Notes: generated from the letters alone by a model not told the origin. Positions 8,730 through 17,885 are shown, counted from the first letter of the stretch. The stretch is 64,000 nucleotides of DNA from JAJAZB01 sp964244295 (GCA_964244295.1 CAXTIG010000025.1:30180-94179), one strand, 5' to 3'. A program made the numbers and translations.

Positions 8730-9425
8730 ATGAAATACCTACTTTTCCTCCTGGCCCTGCCGCTGTCGGCCCTGGCCCAGAAGCACTACACCACCGCTGA
8801 TTTGGCCCTGGCCGGGGGCGGTGGGGTGTTTTCGCCCGCCGTGTCGGTCAACCGGCAATGGGGTTTTGGCGAACATGGCCACTTCAAAGTCGGCCTCGGA
8901 CTGCGCCTGACTTCGTACTTCGGTCAGAACATCGACTACCTCACGGCCCCGGCCAAGCTGACCTCCAACCGCAGCAGCTTCGTGGCGCTGTTTACCGAAA
9001 ACATTCTGACCAATTTCGATACCCTCCGGATGCCCCGCGCCCAGACCAACGCCCTCAACCTGGCCATTCATCTCCAGTACACCTTCGGGAGCCGCTTCGA
9101 CCTGGGCTTCAACATCGATGCCATTGGCGTGACCTTTGGCGGTCGGAAAAGCGGGGAGTTTGTAGCCCGTTCGCAGGGCCGTCCCCTCAGCATCGAGTCA
9201 GCGAAAGTCACGCCTTTCAACCTGCTGCTCGTCAGCGACAGCGATTTGGGCAGCCTAAATTCCGAACTCTACGCCCGGTATTGGATTCGGCCCAAAGTGG
9301 GCATCCGCGCCGGACTGAGTTTTCAGTTTTCGGAGTACACCACCGACCGCAAACTGACCTTCGACAACGACCGCTTCCGGGCCAAAACGCTGTTGCCGCT
9401 GCTGGCTATTTCGGTGAAATTGTAA
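8730..9425 (+). CDS. Predicted outer-membrane beta-barrel protein
   Basis: 231 residues with signal peptide (LLFLLALPLSALAQ). The mature part alternates polar and hydrophobic residues in strand-length blocks (FKVGLGLRLTSYFG, LAIHLQYTFGSRFDLGFNIDAIGVTFGG, YWIRPKVGIRAGLSFQFSEY) and ends LLPLLAISVKL, as in small 8-10-stranded barrels of Bacteroidota. No specific family recognised. It lies 21 bases before the YceI gene and probably belongs to the same transcript as the YceI and DinB genes. Confidence 0.7.
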   Translation: MKYLLFLLALPLSALAQKHYTTADLALAGGGGVFSPAVSVNRQWGFGEHGHFKVGLGLRLTSYFGQNIDYLTAPAKLTSNRSSFVALFTENILTNFDTLRMPRAQTNALNLAIHLQYTFGSRFDLGFNIDAIGVTFGGRKSGEFVARSQGRPLSIESAKVTPFNLLLVSDSDLGSLNSELYARYWIRPKVGIRAGLSFQFSEYTTDRKLTFDNDRFRAKTLLPLLAISVKL

Positions 9426-9446
9426 CCCAGGTTTCCGCAAACACGC

Positions 9447-10007
9447 ATGGCCCAATTTTTTAACCAATTCGGCCTTCGCGCCTGCATCCTGGCGGTGCTC
9501 TGGCTCGTAGGTATCGCGGTAGCGGCGCAACCGACCTGGCGGCCCAGTGGCAGTTCAGTCGCGTTCAAGGCGAAACAGTTTGGCGTCGAAGTCGATGGCA
9601 CCTTCAAGGGCTTCACCGGTACCTTGCGCTTCGACCCGGCCAACCCGGCGAGCGGAAGCCTCGTAGGCAGCGTCGATGCACGTACCGTTGACACCGGTAA
9701 TAAGTTGAGAAACAAACACCTGCGCGAGCGGGAATCATTTTTCAACGTCGAAAAATTTCCGGTTATTCGCCTGAAATCGTCGCGGCTGGAAAAAATGGGA
9801 ACCGGCTACGCGGGCACGTTCGAGTTGACCATCAAAGACGTAACGAAATCGCTCCGGGTGCCATTTACGTTTGAAACTACCGGGAAAACGGGCGTTTTTG
9901 CCGCTACCTTTCCCCTTGACCGCCGCGAGTACGACCTCGGCGGCAGCACGCTCGGCATGAGCGACAACGTGACCGTGCGGATTACGGTAACCACCCAACA
10001 GGAATGA
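9447..10007 (+). CDS. YceI-family periplasmic lipid-binding protein
   Basis: 186 residues with an N-terminal signal (ILAVLWLVGIAVAAQ) followed by one YceI lipocalin-like domain that binds long isoprenoid or fatty chains. Landmarks are the opening SSVAFKAKQFGVEVDGTFKGF, the RNKHLRERESFFNVEKFPVI segment, which matches the typical R..HLr...fFd...yP, and the closing TLGMSDNVTVRITV. Its stop overlaps the start of the DinB gene by four bases (ATGA), indicating translational coupling. Confidence 0.92.
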   Translation: MAQFFNQFGLRACILAVLWLVGIAVAAQPTWRPSGSSVAFKAKQFGVEVDGTFKGFTGTLRFDPANPASGSLVGSVDARTVDTGNKLRNKHLRERESFFNVEKFPVIRLKSSRLEKMGTGYAGTFELTIKDVTKSLRVPFTFETTGKTGVFAATFPLDRREYDLGGSTLGMSDNVTVRITVTTQQE

Positions 10008-10510
10008 CGCTTTTTCAGCAACGCAACCTCGAATTAATCGACCAACTCAGCGACCTGCTCAGTACGCTGCCCGCCGCTGCTTACACCCAGTCGCAGCCCC
10101 TGTTGCACGGCAGTTCGGTGGGGCAACACGTGCGGCACATCACGGAGTTTTACCACTGTGTACTCGGACAAACGGCTCAGGGTACCATCAATTACGATGC
10201 CCGGCGGCGCAACCTACGCCTCGAAGCCGACCCGCTGGCCGCCCGCCGCGCCCTGCATGAAGCCGCCTTTATGCTGACGGATACCCTGACGGATGCCGTG
10301 CTGACGCTCGAAGACGGCGAAGGCATGCGGGTGCAAACGAGCCTATTTCGCGAACTGACCTACCTCATCGAACACAGTGTCCACCACATGGCCATGCTGA
10401 AAGTAGCCCTGCACGTGGCCCTCCCCGATTTTTTCCTCCCCGATACCTTCGGCGTGGCGCACTCCACGCAACGGCACCGGAATCAGTTGGCAGCATTTAG
10501 TGAGAAGTGA
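10004..10510 (+). CDS. DinB-family four-helix protein
   Basis: 168-residue cytoplasmic protein of the DinB/YfiT four-helix-bundle superfamily. Three metal-ligand histidines can be placed: the SVGQHVRHI helix and the IEHSVHHMAML helix near the C-terminal half. Members often act as metal- or thiol-dependent transferases; the substrate here is unknown. Translation is coupled to the YceI gene (four-base overlap). Confidence 0.85.
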   Translation: MTLFQQRNLELIDQLSDLLSTLPAAAYTQSQPLLHGSSVGQHVRHITEFYHCVLGQTAQGTINYDARRRNLRLEADPLAARRALHEAAFMLTDTLTDAVLTLEDGEGMRVQTSLFRELTYLIEHSVHHMAMLKVALHVALPDFFLPDTFGVAHSTQRHRNQLAAFSEK

Positions 10511-10593
10511 GCGGTGAGAAGGTAAGATGTTTTGGAACTTCTGGTTGTCTTTTGCATCTCACCTTTCACAATTCGCTTCCCACCACTTCAAAA

Positions 10594-11304
10594 ATGTGCG
10601 TCCTCACCTACCTACCCACGCCCGACGGTTTTATCCTCACCAACAACCGCGACGAACACGCCAGTCGGCCCCGGGCGCTGGCTCCCCGGCGGTACGTGCT
10701 GCACGGGCGGGAAGTTTTTTTTCCGAAAGACCAGCAGGCCGGGGGCACCTGGCTGGCTACTTCGCCCCGGCAAACGGTGTGTTTGCTCAACGGGGCCTTC
10801 GCGCCGCACCACCCGCAGCCACCGTACCGGCAGAGCCGGGGGTTGGTGGTGCTCGATTTCTTTGGATTCTGCTGCGCGGCGGGCTTCGCCAAAACCTACG
10901 CTTTTGAAGGGCTGGAACCGTTTACGCTGCTGGTCTTCGATTCGAATCATACCTTGAAAATCACGGAAATTCGCTGGGATGGACAACAGATTTTTCAACG
11001 GGAAATCGATCCCACCCAGCCCTGCATCTGGTCGTCGGTGACGCTGTACCCGCCCGCCGTGGTGGAAGCCCGCGAGGGCTGGTTTGGCAACTGGCAACGG
11101 ACGAATCCCGTTTTCGAGGCTGGGGCTATCTGGGATTTCCATCACAGCGGCGGCAACGGCGATCGCCGCAACGACCTCATCATGGCCCGGCCCAACGGCA
11201 TTCATACCTTCAGCGTGACCCAGGTTCAGAGAGCCGGGGAAACCCTCTGCCTGGCCTATCAGGATTTGCGCTCCGGCGAGGAGTGGCGCTTGCGGGTCTT
11301 GTAG
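10594..11304 (+). CDS. NRDE/TANGO2-family protein
   Basis: 236 residues starting Met-Cys-Val and containing the defining NNRDE motif (residues 16-20), then GGTWLA. The Cys2 next to the initiator Met resembles the exposed N-terminal nucleophile of Ntn-type hydrolases, and human TANGO2 is the eukaryotic relative; biochemical function remains debated. The frame is open to 10507, but the start at 10594 is chosen because it places Cys2 where the family has it. The gene follows dinB by about 80 bases. Confidence 0.88.
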   Translation: MCVLTYLPTPDGFILTNNRDEHASRPRALAPRRYVLHGREVFFPKDQQAGGTWLATSPRQTVCLLNGAFAPHHPQPPYRQSRGLVVLDFFGFCCAAGFAKTYAFEGLEPFTLLVFDSNHTLKITEIRWDGQQIFQREIDPTQPCIWSSVTLYPPAVVEAREGWFGNWQRTNPVFEAGAIWDFHHSGGNGDRRNDLIMARPNGIHTFSVTQVQRAGETLCLAYQDLRSGEEWRLRVL

Positions 11305-11537
11305 CCCCGGCGGGTGGCCTGATTCGGCTCGGTAATTCGGTCTGGTTCAACGGCCTCCACAACCGGAAAGCGGCTTCACCGGTTTCCCCCAAAACCCACC
11401 CCCGCCTGGGGCCGGTTTTGTTTGTTAAACTACCCCAACGCTCCCGCCGGCACAATTCACGGTTTCGATTTTTCGCCGGGTTCATCGGTATCCACTGCCG
11501 ATTTCCGACTTTGCCAAAAAAATCGCTGCCTGTTCCA

Positions 11538-12533
11538 ATGCTACGAACGTTTCTCCTGCCCGTCTTCTTCACGGTGCTCACGCTCACGGGTTGGAGCCAA
11601 AACTCCCTTCGCCCCGTCCCGGTTATTTTCGACACCGACATGGGACCGGATTACGACGATGCCGGGGCCATCACGCTCCTCCACGCCCTGGCCGACAGCG
11701 GGCAGGCGCGCATTCTGGCCACCGTCGCCAGCACCAACTATCCCCGCGTGGCGGCGGTACTGAGCGTGTTCAACACCTACTTCGGGCGACCCGGTATTCC
11801 CGTCGGCGTTCCGAAGGGGGCGGCTGTTGACGAAGCCGACCGTCAGCACTGGTCCGACACGCTTGTGGCCCGCTATCCGCACGCGCTGCGCTCGAACGAC
11901 ACCGCGCCCGACGCCGTGACGGTGTACCGGCAAGTCCTCGCCGCCCAGCCCGACGGCAGCGTGACCATCGTGACGGTGGGTTTTCTAACCAACCTTGCCA
12001 ACCTGATCGCCTCCGGTCCCGACCGGTTTTCGCCGCTGTCGGGCTTGGCGTTGGTGCGAAAAAAAGTGCGGAATCTGGTGAGCATGGCGGGTGCATTTCC
12101 GGCGGGTCGGGAATTCAACGTTCACAAAGATGCACCTGCGGCGAAAATCGTATTCGATACCTGGCCCAGGCCAGTGCTGCTGAGCGGGTTTGAAATTGGC
12201 CGAAACATCAAGTGCGGTCTGCCGCTGGTAAGCAACGTGGCCATCCACAACAACCCGACGAAAGACGTATTCCGCATCAGCATCCCGCTCGACCAGCAGG
12301 ACAAGGCCGGTCGCATGAGCTGGGACCAAACCGCCGTGCTGGTGGCCATCAAGGGCTACGCGCCATTTTACGACCTGAAACCGGGTCGGATGATCACCGC
12401 CGCCGACGGCAGCAACACCTGGGACGAACGCGGCATGGGTCACGCGTATTTGGTCGAAAAGATGCCCGTGCCAGAGGTGACGGCGGTCATCGACCGACTG
12501 ATGATGCACCAGCCGGTGCAGAGAAAAAGGTGA
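11538..12533 (+). CDS. Exported inosine/uridine-preferring nucleoside hydrolase-like protein
   Basis: 331 residues; signal peptide ends near residue 20 (TLTGWSQ), so unlike classical cytoplasmic nucleoside hydrolases this one is exported. The calcium-binding motif is intact: FDTDMGPDYDD gives Asp32, Asp34, Asp38 and Asp40/41. The VTVGFLTNLANL block and LVSMAG also fit the IUNH fold. It would split the N-glycosidic bond of nucleosides to base and ribose; substrate range cannot be read. The frame is open upstream to 11283 but without a signal, so 11538 is preferred. The 230 bases before it hold no gene, only weak hairpins. Confidence 0.85.
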   Translation: MLRTFLLPVFFTVLTLTGWSQNSLRPVPVIFDTDMGPDYDDAGAITLLHALADSGQARILATVASTNYPRVAAVLSVFNTYFGRPGIPVGVPKGAAVDEADRQHWSDTLVARYPHALRSNDTAPDAVTVYRQVLAAQPDGSVTIVTVGFLTNLANLIASGPDRFSPLSGLALVRKKVRNLVSMAGAFPAGREFNVHKDAPAAKIVFDTWPRPVLLSGFEIGRNIKCGLPLVSNVAIHNNPTKDVFRISIPLDQQDKAGRMSWDQTAVLVAIKGYAPFYDLKPGRMITAADGSNTWDERGMGHAYLVEKMPVPEVTAVIDRLMMHQPVQRKR

Positions 12534-12555
12534 TTTTTCAACAAAACCCAAAGGC

Positions 12556-12666
12556 CGTCATGCCGAACTTGTTTCGGCATCTTCCCCACCGGTAGCCGAC
12601 CACCTGGCTGTCGTCAAAATTTTTGGCGGGCAAGCGGGAAGATGCCGAAACAAGTTCAGCATGACG
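12556..12666. repeat. GTCATGC-type inverted repeat
   Basis: Arms 12556-12586 and 12636-12666, 31 nt each with one mismatch, around a 49-nt spacer. The ends read cgtcatgc. It belongs to the GTCA-ended hairpin class found about eleven times in this window and sits between two co-directional genes. Confidence 0.85.
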
Positions 12667-12677
12667 TTTTCCACGTC

Positions 12678-13961
12678 ATGCAACGCCGCAATTTTCTCAA
12701 AACCATTCCCCTCGTTCTGGCGCTTCCCGGTGGCCGGATGCGCCCGCTCGACGTGCCCGTGCGTGCCCTGACCAGCGGGCCCGGCTTCCACTGGTTCGGC
12801 TACTACGACAAGTTGCAATTCGACCCGACCAACCGTTACCTGCTGGGGATAAAAGTGGGCTTCGAGGGCCGCTCGCCCAGCGCCGACGACGTCATCGAAA
12901 TCGGATTGATTGATTTGCAAAAAAGCGGCAGTTGGAAAAAACTCGGCGAAAGCCGCGCCTGGGGCTGGCAGCAGGGTTGTATGCTCCAGTGGATTCCCGG
13001 TTCGAAGTCCGAAATTATTTACAACGACCGGGCCACGGGTGGTCGCGAGGGCGACCACTACGTCAGCCGCGTCGTGGACGTGTTTTCGGGAAAAACACGT
13101 ACGCTGCCGAAAGCGGTGTACGCCCTCAGCCCCGACGGACGCTGGGCGGTGGGCACGGAGTTCAGCCGGATTCAGGACCTGCGCCCCGGCTACGGCTACG
13201 CCGGATTCCGCGACCCGTTTTTTGACGAAAAAGCCCCCGTGCCCATCGGGCTGTACCGTCTGGATTTAGCAACCGGAGAGTCGAAACTGCTGATGTCGCT
13301 GGCCGAAGCCGCTGCCATTCCGCACAACGGACAATCCGTGGGCGACAATTTTCACTGGTTCAACCACCTGCTCGTCAACACTGACGGTTCGCGCATCACG
13401 TTCCTGCACCGCTGGCGCAAAGTCCGCGAGGAGCGGCAGGTGATGGCCCGGACGAACTTCGTCACGCGGATGTTTACGGTGAATCCCGACGGCTCCGACC
13501 GTTTTATCATCGACCCTTCCGGCTTCACCTCGCACTTCGTCTGGCGCGATCCGACGCACATTTGCGCCTACACCCGGCCCACCGGGATGCCGCAAACCTT
13601 CTACGTTTTACAAGATAAAACCGGGAAAATCGAACGGATTGACACGGATAAAATGCCCGTCAATGGCCACCAGACCTACGTGCCGGGGCGAGGGAACGCG
13701 TGGATTTTGAACGACAACTACGCGGGCAACGATAAAAACCGCAACCAAACGCCCTACCTCTACCACCTGCCCAGCGACCGGCGCATCGACCTGGGCCACT
13801 TCCCGGCGGGCGAAAGCTACGTGGGCGAGTGGCGCTGCGACCTGCACCCGCGCACGAGTCCCGATGGGAACTTCGTCTGCATCGACTCCACCCACGGCGG
13901 CAACGGGCGGCAACTCTACCTGCTCGATTTGCGGCCCGTCTGGGCGGAATTGGGGCGGTAA
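12678..13961 (+). CDS. Exported beta-propeller protein, possibly oligogalacturonate-lyase-like
   Basis: 427 residues. The N-terminus QRRNFLKTIPLVLALP is a twin-arginine-like export signal. The body repeats propeller blades with Asp-rich turns (FDPTNRYLLGIKV, DGRWAVGTEFS, NPDGSDRFIID, SPDGNFVCIDSTHGGNGRQLYLLDL). The last blade and the GHQTYVPGRG segment recall PL22 oligogalacturonate lyases; the fit is by memory and the metal ligands were not verified. The uronate genes at 27-31 kb would suit such an enzyme. The alternative start at 12642 lies inside the inverted repeat and is unlikely. Confidence 0.5.
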   Translation: MQRRNFLKTIPLVLALPGGRMRPLDVPVRALTSGPGFHWFGYYDKLQFDPTNRYLLGIKVGFEGRSPSADDVIEIGLIDLQKSGSWKKLGESRAWGWQQGCMLQWIPGSKSEIIYNDRATGGREGDHYVSRVVDVFSGKTRTLPKAVYALSPDGRWAVGTEFSRIQDLRPGYGYAGFRDPFFDEKAPVPIGLYRLDLATGESKLLMSLAEAAAIPHNGQSVGDNFHWFNHLLVNTDGSRITFLHRWRKVREERQVMARTNFVTRMFTVNPDGSDRFIIDPSGFTSHFVWRDPTHICAYTRPTGMPQTFYVLQDKTGKIERIDTDKMPVNGHQTYVPGRGNAWILNDNYAGNDKNRNQTPYLYHLPSDRRIDLGHFPAGESYVGEWRCDLHPRTSPDGNFVCIDSTHGGNGRQLYLLDLRPVWAELGR

Positions 13962-14049
13962 GTTTTTGAAAAGACTACCCGAAATCATTGCAGTATTCCC
14001 CGAAGTTTTTTTGCTTTGTTCATCCGCTGCGCCCCCAACGCGGCTTCCC

Positions 14050-14622
14050 ATGAAAAACGGCTACGCTTCGGTTACGGATGAAGACCTGCTCGTCGCCCTC
14101 CGCGACGACGACGACCGGGCGTTTGCCGAATTGTACCGGCGGTACGCCCGCTTGCTGGTCGCGACGGCTTTCCGCAAAACCGGCGACCAGGCCAGCGCCG
14201 AAGACCTCGTCCACGAATTGTTTCTGAGCCTCTGGCTGCGTCGGCAGCAGCTTTTTGTGCAGCAGTCGCTGCGGGGGTACCTGTTTTCGGCCTTAAAAAA
14301 TCGGGTCATTTCCCACTACCACCGCCAGGCCAGCGCGGCGCTGGTGCCGCTCGACGGGTTTGGGGAAATCCTGTCGGCTCCGCTCCAGCCCGACGGATTG
14401 CTAGGGGAATTCTACGAACAATCACTCCAGAAACTACCCGAAAAATGCCGCCAGGTCTTCGTGATGAGCCGCAGTGGCTACACCATGCGCGAAATCGCCC
14501 AGACGCTGGGGATTTCGGAAAAAACCGTGGAAGTCCACATCGGCAAGGCGCTGCGTCTGCTGCGGATTGACTTCCGGGATTACGCGGTGGGGGTGCTGGT
14601 GCTGTTGGGAATGCAGGGTTGA
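14050..14622 (+). CDS. ECF RNA polymerase sigma factor, FecI-like
   Basis: 190-residue extracytoplasmic-function sigma factor. Region 2 is visible as RAFAELYRRYARLL...SAEDLVHELFLSLWLRRQQL, region 4 as YEQSLQKLPEKCRQVFVMSRSGYTMREIAQTLGISEKTVEVHIGKALRLLR with its helix-turn-helix. This is the branch controlled by FecR anti-sigma factors and SusC/FecA receptors. The FecR gene expected directly next to it is found at 16878, beyond an oppositely oriented gene and decayed DNA, followed by an STN-domain SusC; I infer it is the cognate partner. Start chosen at 14050 (MKNGYASVTDEDLL). Confidence 0.92.
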   Translation: MKNGYASVTDEDLLVALRDDDDRAFAELYRRYARLLVATAFRKTGDQASAEDLVHELFLSLWLRRQQLFVQQSLRGYLFSALKNRVISHYHRQASAALVPLDGFGEILSAPLQPDGLLGEFYEQSLQKLPEKCRQVFVMSRSGYTMREIAQTLGISEKTVEVHIGKALRLLRIDFRDYAVGVLVLLGMQG

Positions 14623-14726
14623 GAAATGAAAAATAAGAAATCAAGAAGAGAAAGACAGGGCAAACTCATGAAAGTCATGCAATGAGCTTTTTGAGGTAAT
14701 CGAGGTCGAAAGCGGGGGGAATTTTA

Positions 14727-14830
14727 GGCATCACCCAGGCGCTGCAAGGCTTGGTCGGTTTCGCCACCACGCTGGTGGATTTGCGGCTGTAGTTCGCGTG
14801 GTTCGTGGCGTGTCCGGCGGGCGGGGCTTA
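14727..14830 (+). pseudogene. Relic of the C-terminus of an MFS transporter
   Basis: Read in the frame of base 14727, GITQALQGLVGFATTLVDLRL is followed by a stop, then FAWFVACPAGGA and another stop. The stretch matches the second relic at 16191-16334 in both DNA and protein (GVNQALQGLASFTTTLV... and the terminal LVDLRLPFTWGAAY). A short internal deletion and a stop codon mark decay. The QALQGL motif suits TM10-11 of drug-resistance MFS carriers. Confidence 0.6.
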
Positions 14831-14835
14831 GTTAG

Positions 14836-16074
14836 CTACTCGTTCCGTCGGGCGAGCAACAAGGGAAGCGCATCTTTAGGCGGCTCACGCAGCCAGCCGT
14901 TCCGGCGGATGACCCGCGATAGTTGGTCGGCCACTTTCTGGTGTCCTTCGGCGTTGATGTGCCCGTCGAAGACGAAGTAATCACGGCTGGTCAGCAGACT
15001 GTCAACACCCGCAACGAAAACTCCGGGCATGGGGTGTTTCGACAACTGGTTGGCGAAGCGGTGGAACACGTCGGGTTTCGTGCCGTACGATTCGAGGTAC
15101 GTTACCAGTACCGGACCGGCGTACTGGTTTCGCAAGTCGGCCAGCACCCGGAAAAATGCCACTTCGTGCGCTGGCTCGGCGACTGGCCCCGGCGGAGCGG
15201 GCACGCCGGGTTTGGTCAAGGCAAACTGCAACCGCACGGCGTGGATGCGCAGGGCCGAATAAATTAGCTTGAACGGAAAATACTCGCCCGAAATGGCATT
15301 GGCCCGGACGTAGTTGTCGTAATCCTGGCGATTCAAGGGCCGGTATTGACCGTTGGCTTTTAGAAATTCTTCGTTTTCAGGAAAATCGTTGCCGCAGTAC
15401 TGCACGACGACCAGGCGGCAGGAGTCGAGGTTCAAACGGCGCAGCAGCCTGACCTCCCGAACGGTGCCAAACGACGAAACACCGGCGTTGAGCGTTTTTC
15501 GTCCGGTCGTGCGTTCGAGCCGGGAAACGAACCCCTCGGCCTCCTCAACGCCCCAACCCATCGTAAACGAATCGCCCAGTACGATCACGGCAGGCTTTTC
15601 CGCCGAAGCCGAGTCGTCGCGCAAGCCCAGCGGGTTGGTGCGGATGGCCACGTTGAACTCTTGGCCTTGGTGCCGTCCGGCGACGACGTTCGGGCGTAAC
15701 AGGTAAAACAAACTCGAATCATACCGACTCAGCCGGGGATTGAATTGCAGAAAATCGCGGTTGCAATCTTCGACCACCGAACGAAAAAATGGGAAAGCCG
15801 AGGCATCCTGACGGCGGTCCCGTTGCAACCATTGCAGGTATCCCCACAGGCCGGTTTCGACAATTCCGAGCAGCCCTAGGCCCAGCCACCACGGCAACCG
15901 GGCCGTCCACGCCAACCAGAGGCCTAAGCCCGAAATCGTCAGGGGTACGAGCAATTTGAAAAGCCAGACGGTAAACCAGTTACTCCAGAACAATTCGATC
16001 CGAAACATAACCAGCGAAAGCAACAAAACGAGCGAAAGGACGACAATCAACGAGCGTTGACCGGAAGGAAACAT
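14836..16074 (-). CDS. Membrane-anchored SGNH/GDSL-type hydrolase
   Basis: 412 residues. Two to three hydrophobic helices occupy residues 8-80, followed by a soluble SGNH domain facing, most likely, the periplasm. The catalytic blocks are present: VLGDSF with Ser169, NAGVSSFGT (196-204), CGND (227-230) and DGHINAEGH near residue 373 supplying Asp and His. Such proteins often remove or transfer acyl groups on sugars, but the substrate is not evident. The gene is on the opposite strand to both neighbours and lies exactly between two copies of a decayed MFS transporter end, separating the sigma factor from its FecR. Confidence 0.82.
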   Translation of the reverse strand: MFPSGQRSLIVVLSLVLLLSLVMFRIELFWSNWFTVWLFKLLVPLTISGLGLWLAWTARLPWWLGLGLLGIVETGLWGYLQWLQRDRRQDASAFPFFRSVVEDCNRDFLQFNPRLSRYDSSLFYLLRPNVVAGRHQGQEFNVAIRTNPLGLRDDSASAEKPAVIVLGDSFTMGWGVEEAEGFVSRLERTTGRKTLNAGVSSFGTVREVRLLRRLNLDSCRLVVVQYCGNDFPENEEFLKANGQYRPLNRQDYDNYVRANAISGEYFPFKLIYSALRIHAVRLQFALTKPGVPAPPGPVAEPAHEVAFFRVLADLRNQYAGPVLVTYLESYGTKPDVFHRFANQLSKHPMPGVFVAGVDSLLTSRDYFVFDGHINAEGHQKVADQLSRVIRRNGWLREPPKDALPLLLARRNE

Positions 16075-16190
16075 GAGGAAGGCATGATTGGTAGTGGGTT
16101 AGGCAAACTTAACCCGCTTGTCTGAACAGGGGATTACCGTAAAATAAATTTTTGGAAATCTTTTAGTGTCCTCGCCCCGCTCCTTATCCG

Positions 16191-16334
16191 GATTGTTATC
16201 CAGAAGATCAAGGTGAACTTCTCGGCGTCAACCAGGCGCTGCAAGGGCTGGCCAGCTTCACCACGACGCTCGTGTTCGGGACGCTCTCGCTGGTCGATTT
16301 ACGGTTGCCGTTCACGTGGGGTGCGGCGTACTAG
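16191..16334 (+). pseudogene. Second MFS transporter relic
   Basis: Open frame DCYPEDQGELLGVNQALQGL continuing to LVDLRLPFTWGAAY and a stop at 16332-16334. The PEDQGELLGVNQALQ segment resembles the TetA/drug-efflux MFS loop (PEDQQG-LQG). No start or upstream transporter sequence is found. It is the longer of two related relics flanking the SGNH gene. Confidence 0.65.
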
Positions 16335-16877
16335 GCGGGGGTAACGTTTGGCGGAAAATCAAAAGAAAAGGCCTGCTATGACGTAGGTCATAAACCCTGC
16401 GCTGGGTCACCGGGCACCATTGCATCGTAAACCAAGATTACCACGATGATGAAACCCTGGCACTCCCCCAACCTTCCTTCATCCCTCCCGCTGGCTCAGT
16501 AGCTCATCCGCTACGAAACCCTTTTGCCCAACTCGAAACCGGCACCCGCGGCTATGCAATCGCCCATGCTGATGGTGCAGGGCAAACATCACTGCGCCCT
16601 TGTCGCTCGTGCGTTTTCAGTACTACGAAACGAACTATAGCGGTTATTTTGCGGGTGCCGTCGCCGTATTGTTTCTGGCCGTGCTGATTGCCAACACGCG
16701 TGTGCTGCCGTGCGCGTCTGCCTGCGGATTTCGCCCTCAACCTCCTCAGAAAGACAGGCTCCAGCCTTTTATTCTTGTTTTACTTTTCAAAAATTCTCCT
16801 CCCAAGTAAGGGATATCCCCTCCTTTCCCGGACTGTGTCTGTGAAGGCGCCACTTACCCGCTTCTTCGCCCCCCGAT
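16335..16877. other. Gene-free stretch with possible decayed coding DNA
   Basis: About 540 bases with no intact gene. One plus-strand frame gives QLETGTRGYAIA (near 16525-16560), reminiscent of CHASE3 sensor domains; in another frame YYETNYSGYFAGAVAVLFLAV (near 16620-16685) reads like a membrane helix. Stops and frame changes break the two apart. I see this as probable decay of a sensor-kinase-like gene, weakly supported. Confidence 0.3.
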
Positions 16878-17885
16878 ATGGAGCAACCGGGCTTACCTCC
16901 CGATCTACTCAGGCGTTACCTCGCGGACCGGTGCACAGAGGCTGAGCGCCAGCGCGTCGATGCCTGGTACGAAACCCTCGACCACCCCGCCCCGCAGCCC
17001 CTGGCTTTCGACGAGCGCCGGAGTTTTGAGCGGCTCCGGGCCAGCCTCAGCGACGATCCGGATTTTGGCAAAACGCCCGTCCGCCCGCTCTGGCAACGCC
17101 CCTGGGCCTACCTCACGGCCACCGCCGCTGCCGCCGTGCTAGTCAGCGGCTTGCTGTTCTGGCCCCGGATAGAAGGTGAACCGTCGGAAGCCATCGCGAA
17201 AACCACCCCTTCCACCTCGGTTGCGTACCAAAATTCAACGCAAAAAATAACCCGCCGCCGCCTGCCCGACGGCAGTGTGGTGTGGCTGAAACCAGGCGCA
17301 AGGTTAGCCTACGCACCTTCGACCAACGGGAGCCAGCGCGAGGTGCAGTTCAGTGGAGAAGCCTTTTTCGATGTGGCCCGCGACCCGGCGCACCCCTTCG
17401 TGATTCGTTCCGGGCGCATGACGACGCAGGTACTCGGCACGAGTTTCAACGTAAAGGCGCTGCCCAACGCCGCCCGCTACGAAGTGGCCGTGCTCACGGG
17501 CCGGGTTGCCGTACGCAGCCCCGCCGCCGACGGGCGGATGAACACCGTGCTGCTCGCCCCCCGACAGCGGGCGGTGTTCGATGTGCCCTCCCGCCAGTTG
17601 TTGAAAGCCGCCGTACCCAACCGGCCCACGGATCAGGAAAGTTGGCAGCCCGTTTCGCTCGCTTTCGATGATGCCACGCTCGACGACGTGGCCCGGCAAC
17701 TGGAGCAACGTTTCGACGTACGCATCCGCCTGGCCAACCCCGCCCTGCGCCACTGCCGCCTGAAAGTGGATTTAACCCAGCAGTCCCTCCCCGAAATTCT
17801 CGACATTGTGACCAAACTCCTCGGCACCGACTACGTCTGGGAAGAGGGAACGGTGACGCTGGTGGGGAATGGCTGCGAAAAGTAA
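16878..17885 (+). CDS. FecR-family anti-sigma factor
   Basis: 335-residue inner-membrane regulator. An N-terminal cytoplasmic helical domain (RRYLADRCTEAERQRVDAWY), one membrane helix around residues 77-95, then the periplasmic FecR domain (RRRLPDGSVVWLKPGARLAY, FSGEAFFDVARDPAHPFVI, VLGTSFNVKA) and a C-terminal DUF4974-type domain (VSLAFDDATLDDVARQLEQRFDVRI). It binds the ECF sigma and releases it when the STN domain of the downstream SusC reports substrate. It precedes susC by about 95 bases. The sigma gene lies 2.3 kb upstream instead of adjacent. Confidence 0.94.
   Translation: MEQPGLPPDLLRRYLADRCTEAERQRVDAWYETLDHPAPQPLAFDERRSFERLRASLSDDPDFGKTPVRPLWQRPWAYLTATAAAAVLVSGLLFWPRIEGEPSEAIAKTTPSTSVAYQNSTQKITRRRLPDGSVVWLKPGARLAYAPSTNGSQREVQFSGEAFFDVARDPAHPFVIRSGRMTTQVLGTSFNVKALPNAARYEVAVLTGRVAVRSPAADGRMNTVLLAPRQRAVFDVPSRQLLKAAVPNRPTDQESWQPVSLAFDDATLDDVARQLEQRFDVRIRLANPALRHCRLKVDLTQQSLPEILDIVTKLLGTDYVWEEGTVTLVGNGCEK

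Noticed and set aside
12642..12677. N-terminal extension of the exported propeller gene
   Set aside because: It is encoded by the arm of an inverted repeat and lies before a good export signal at 12678.
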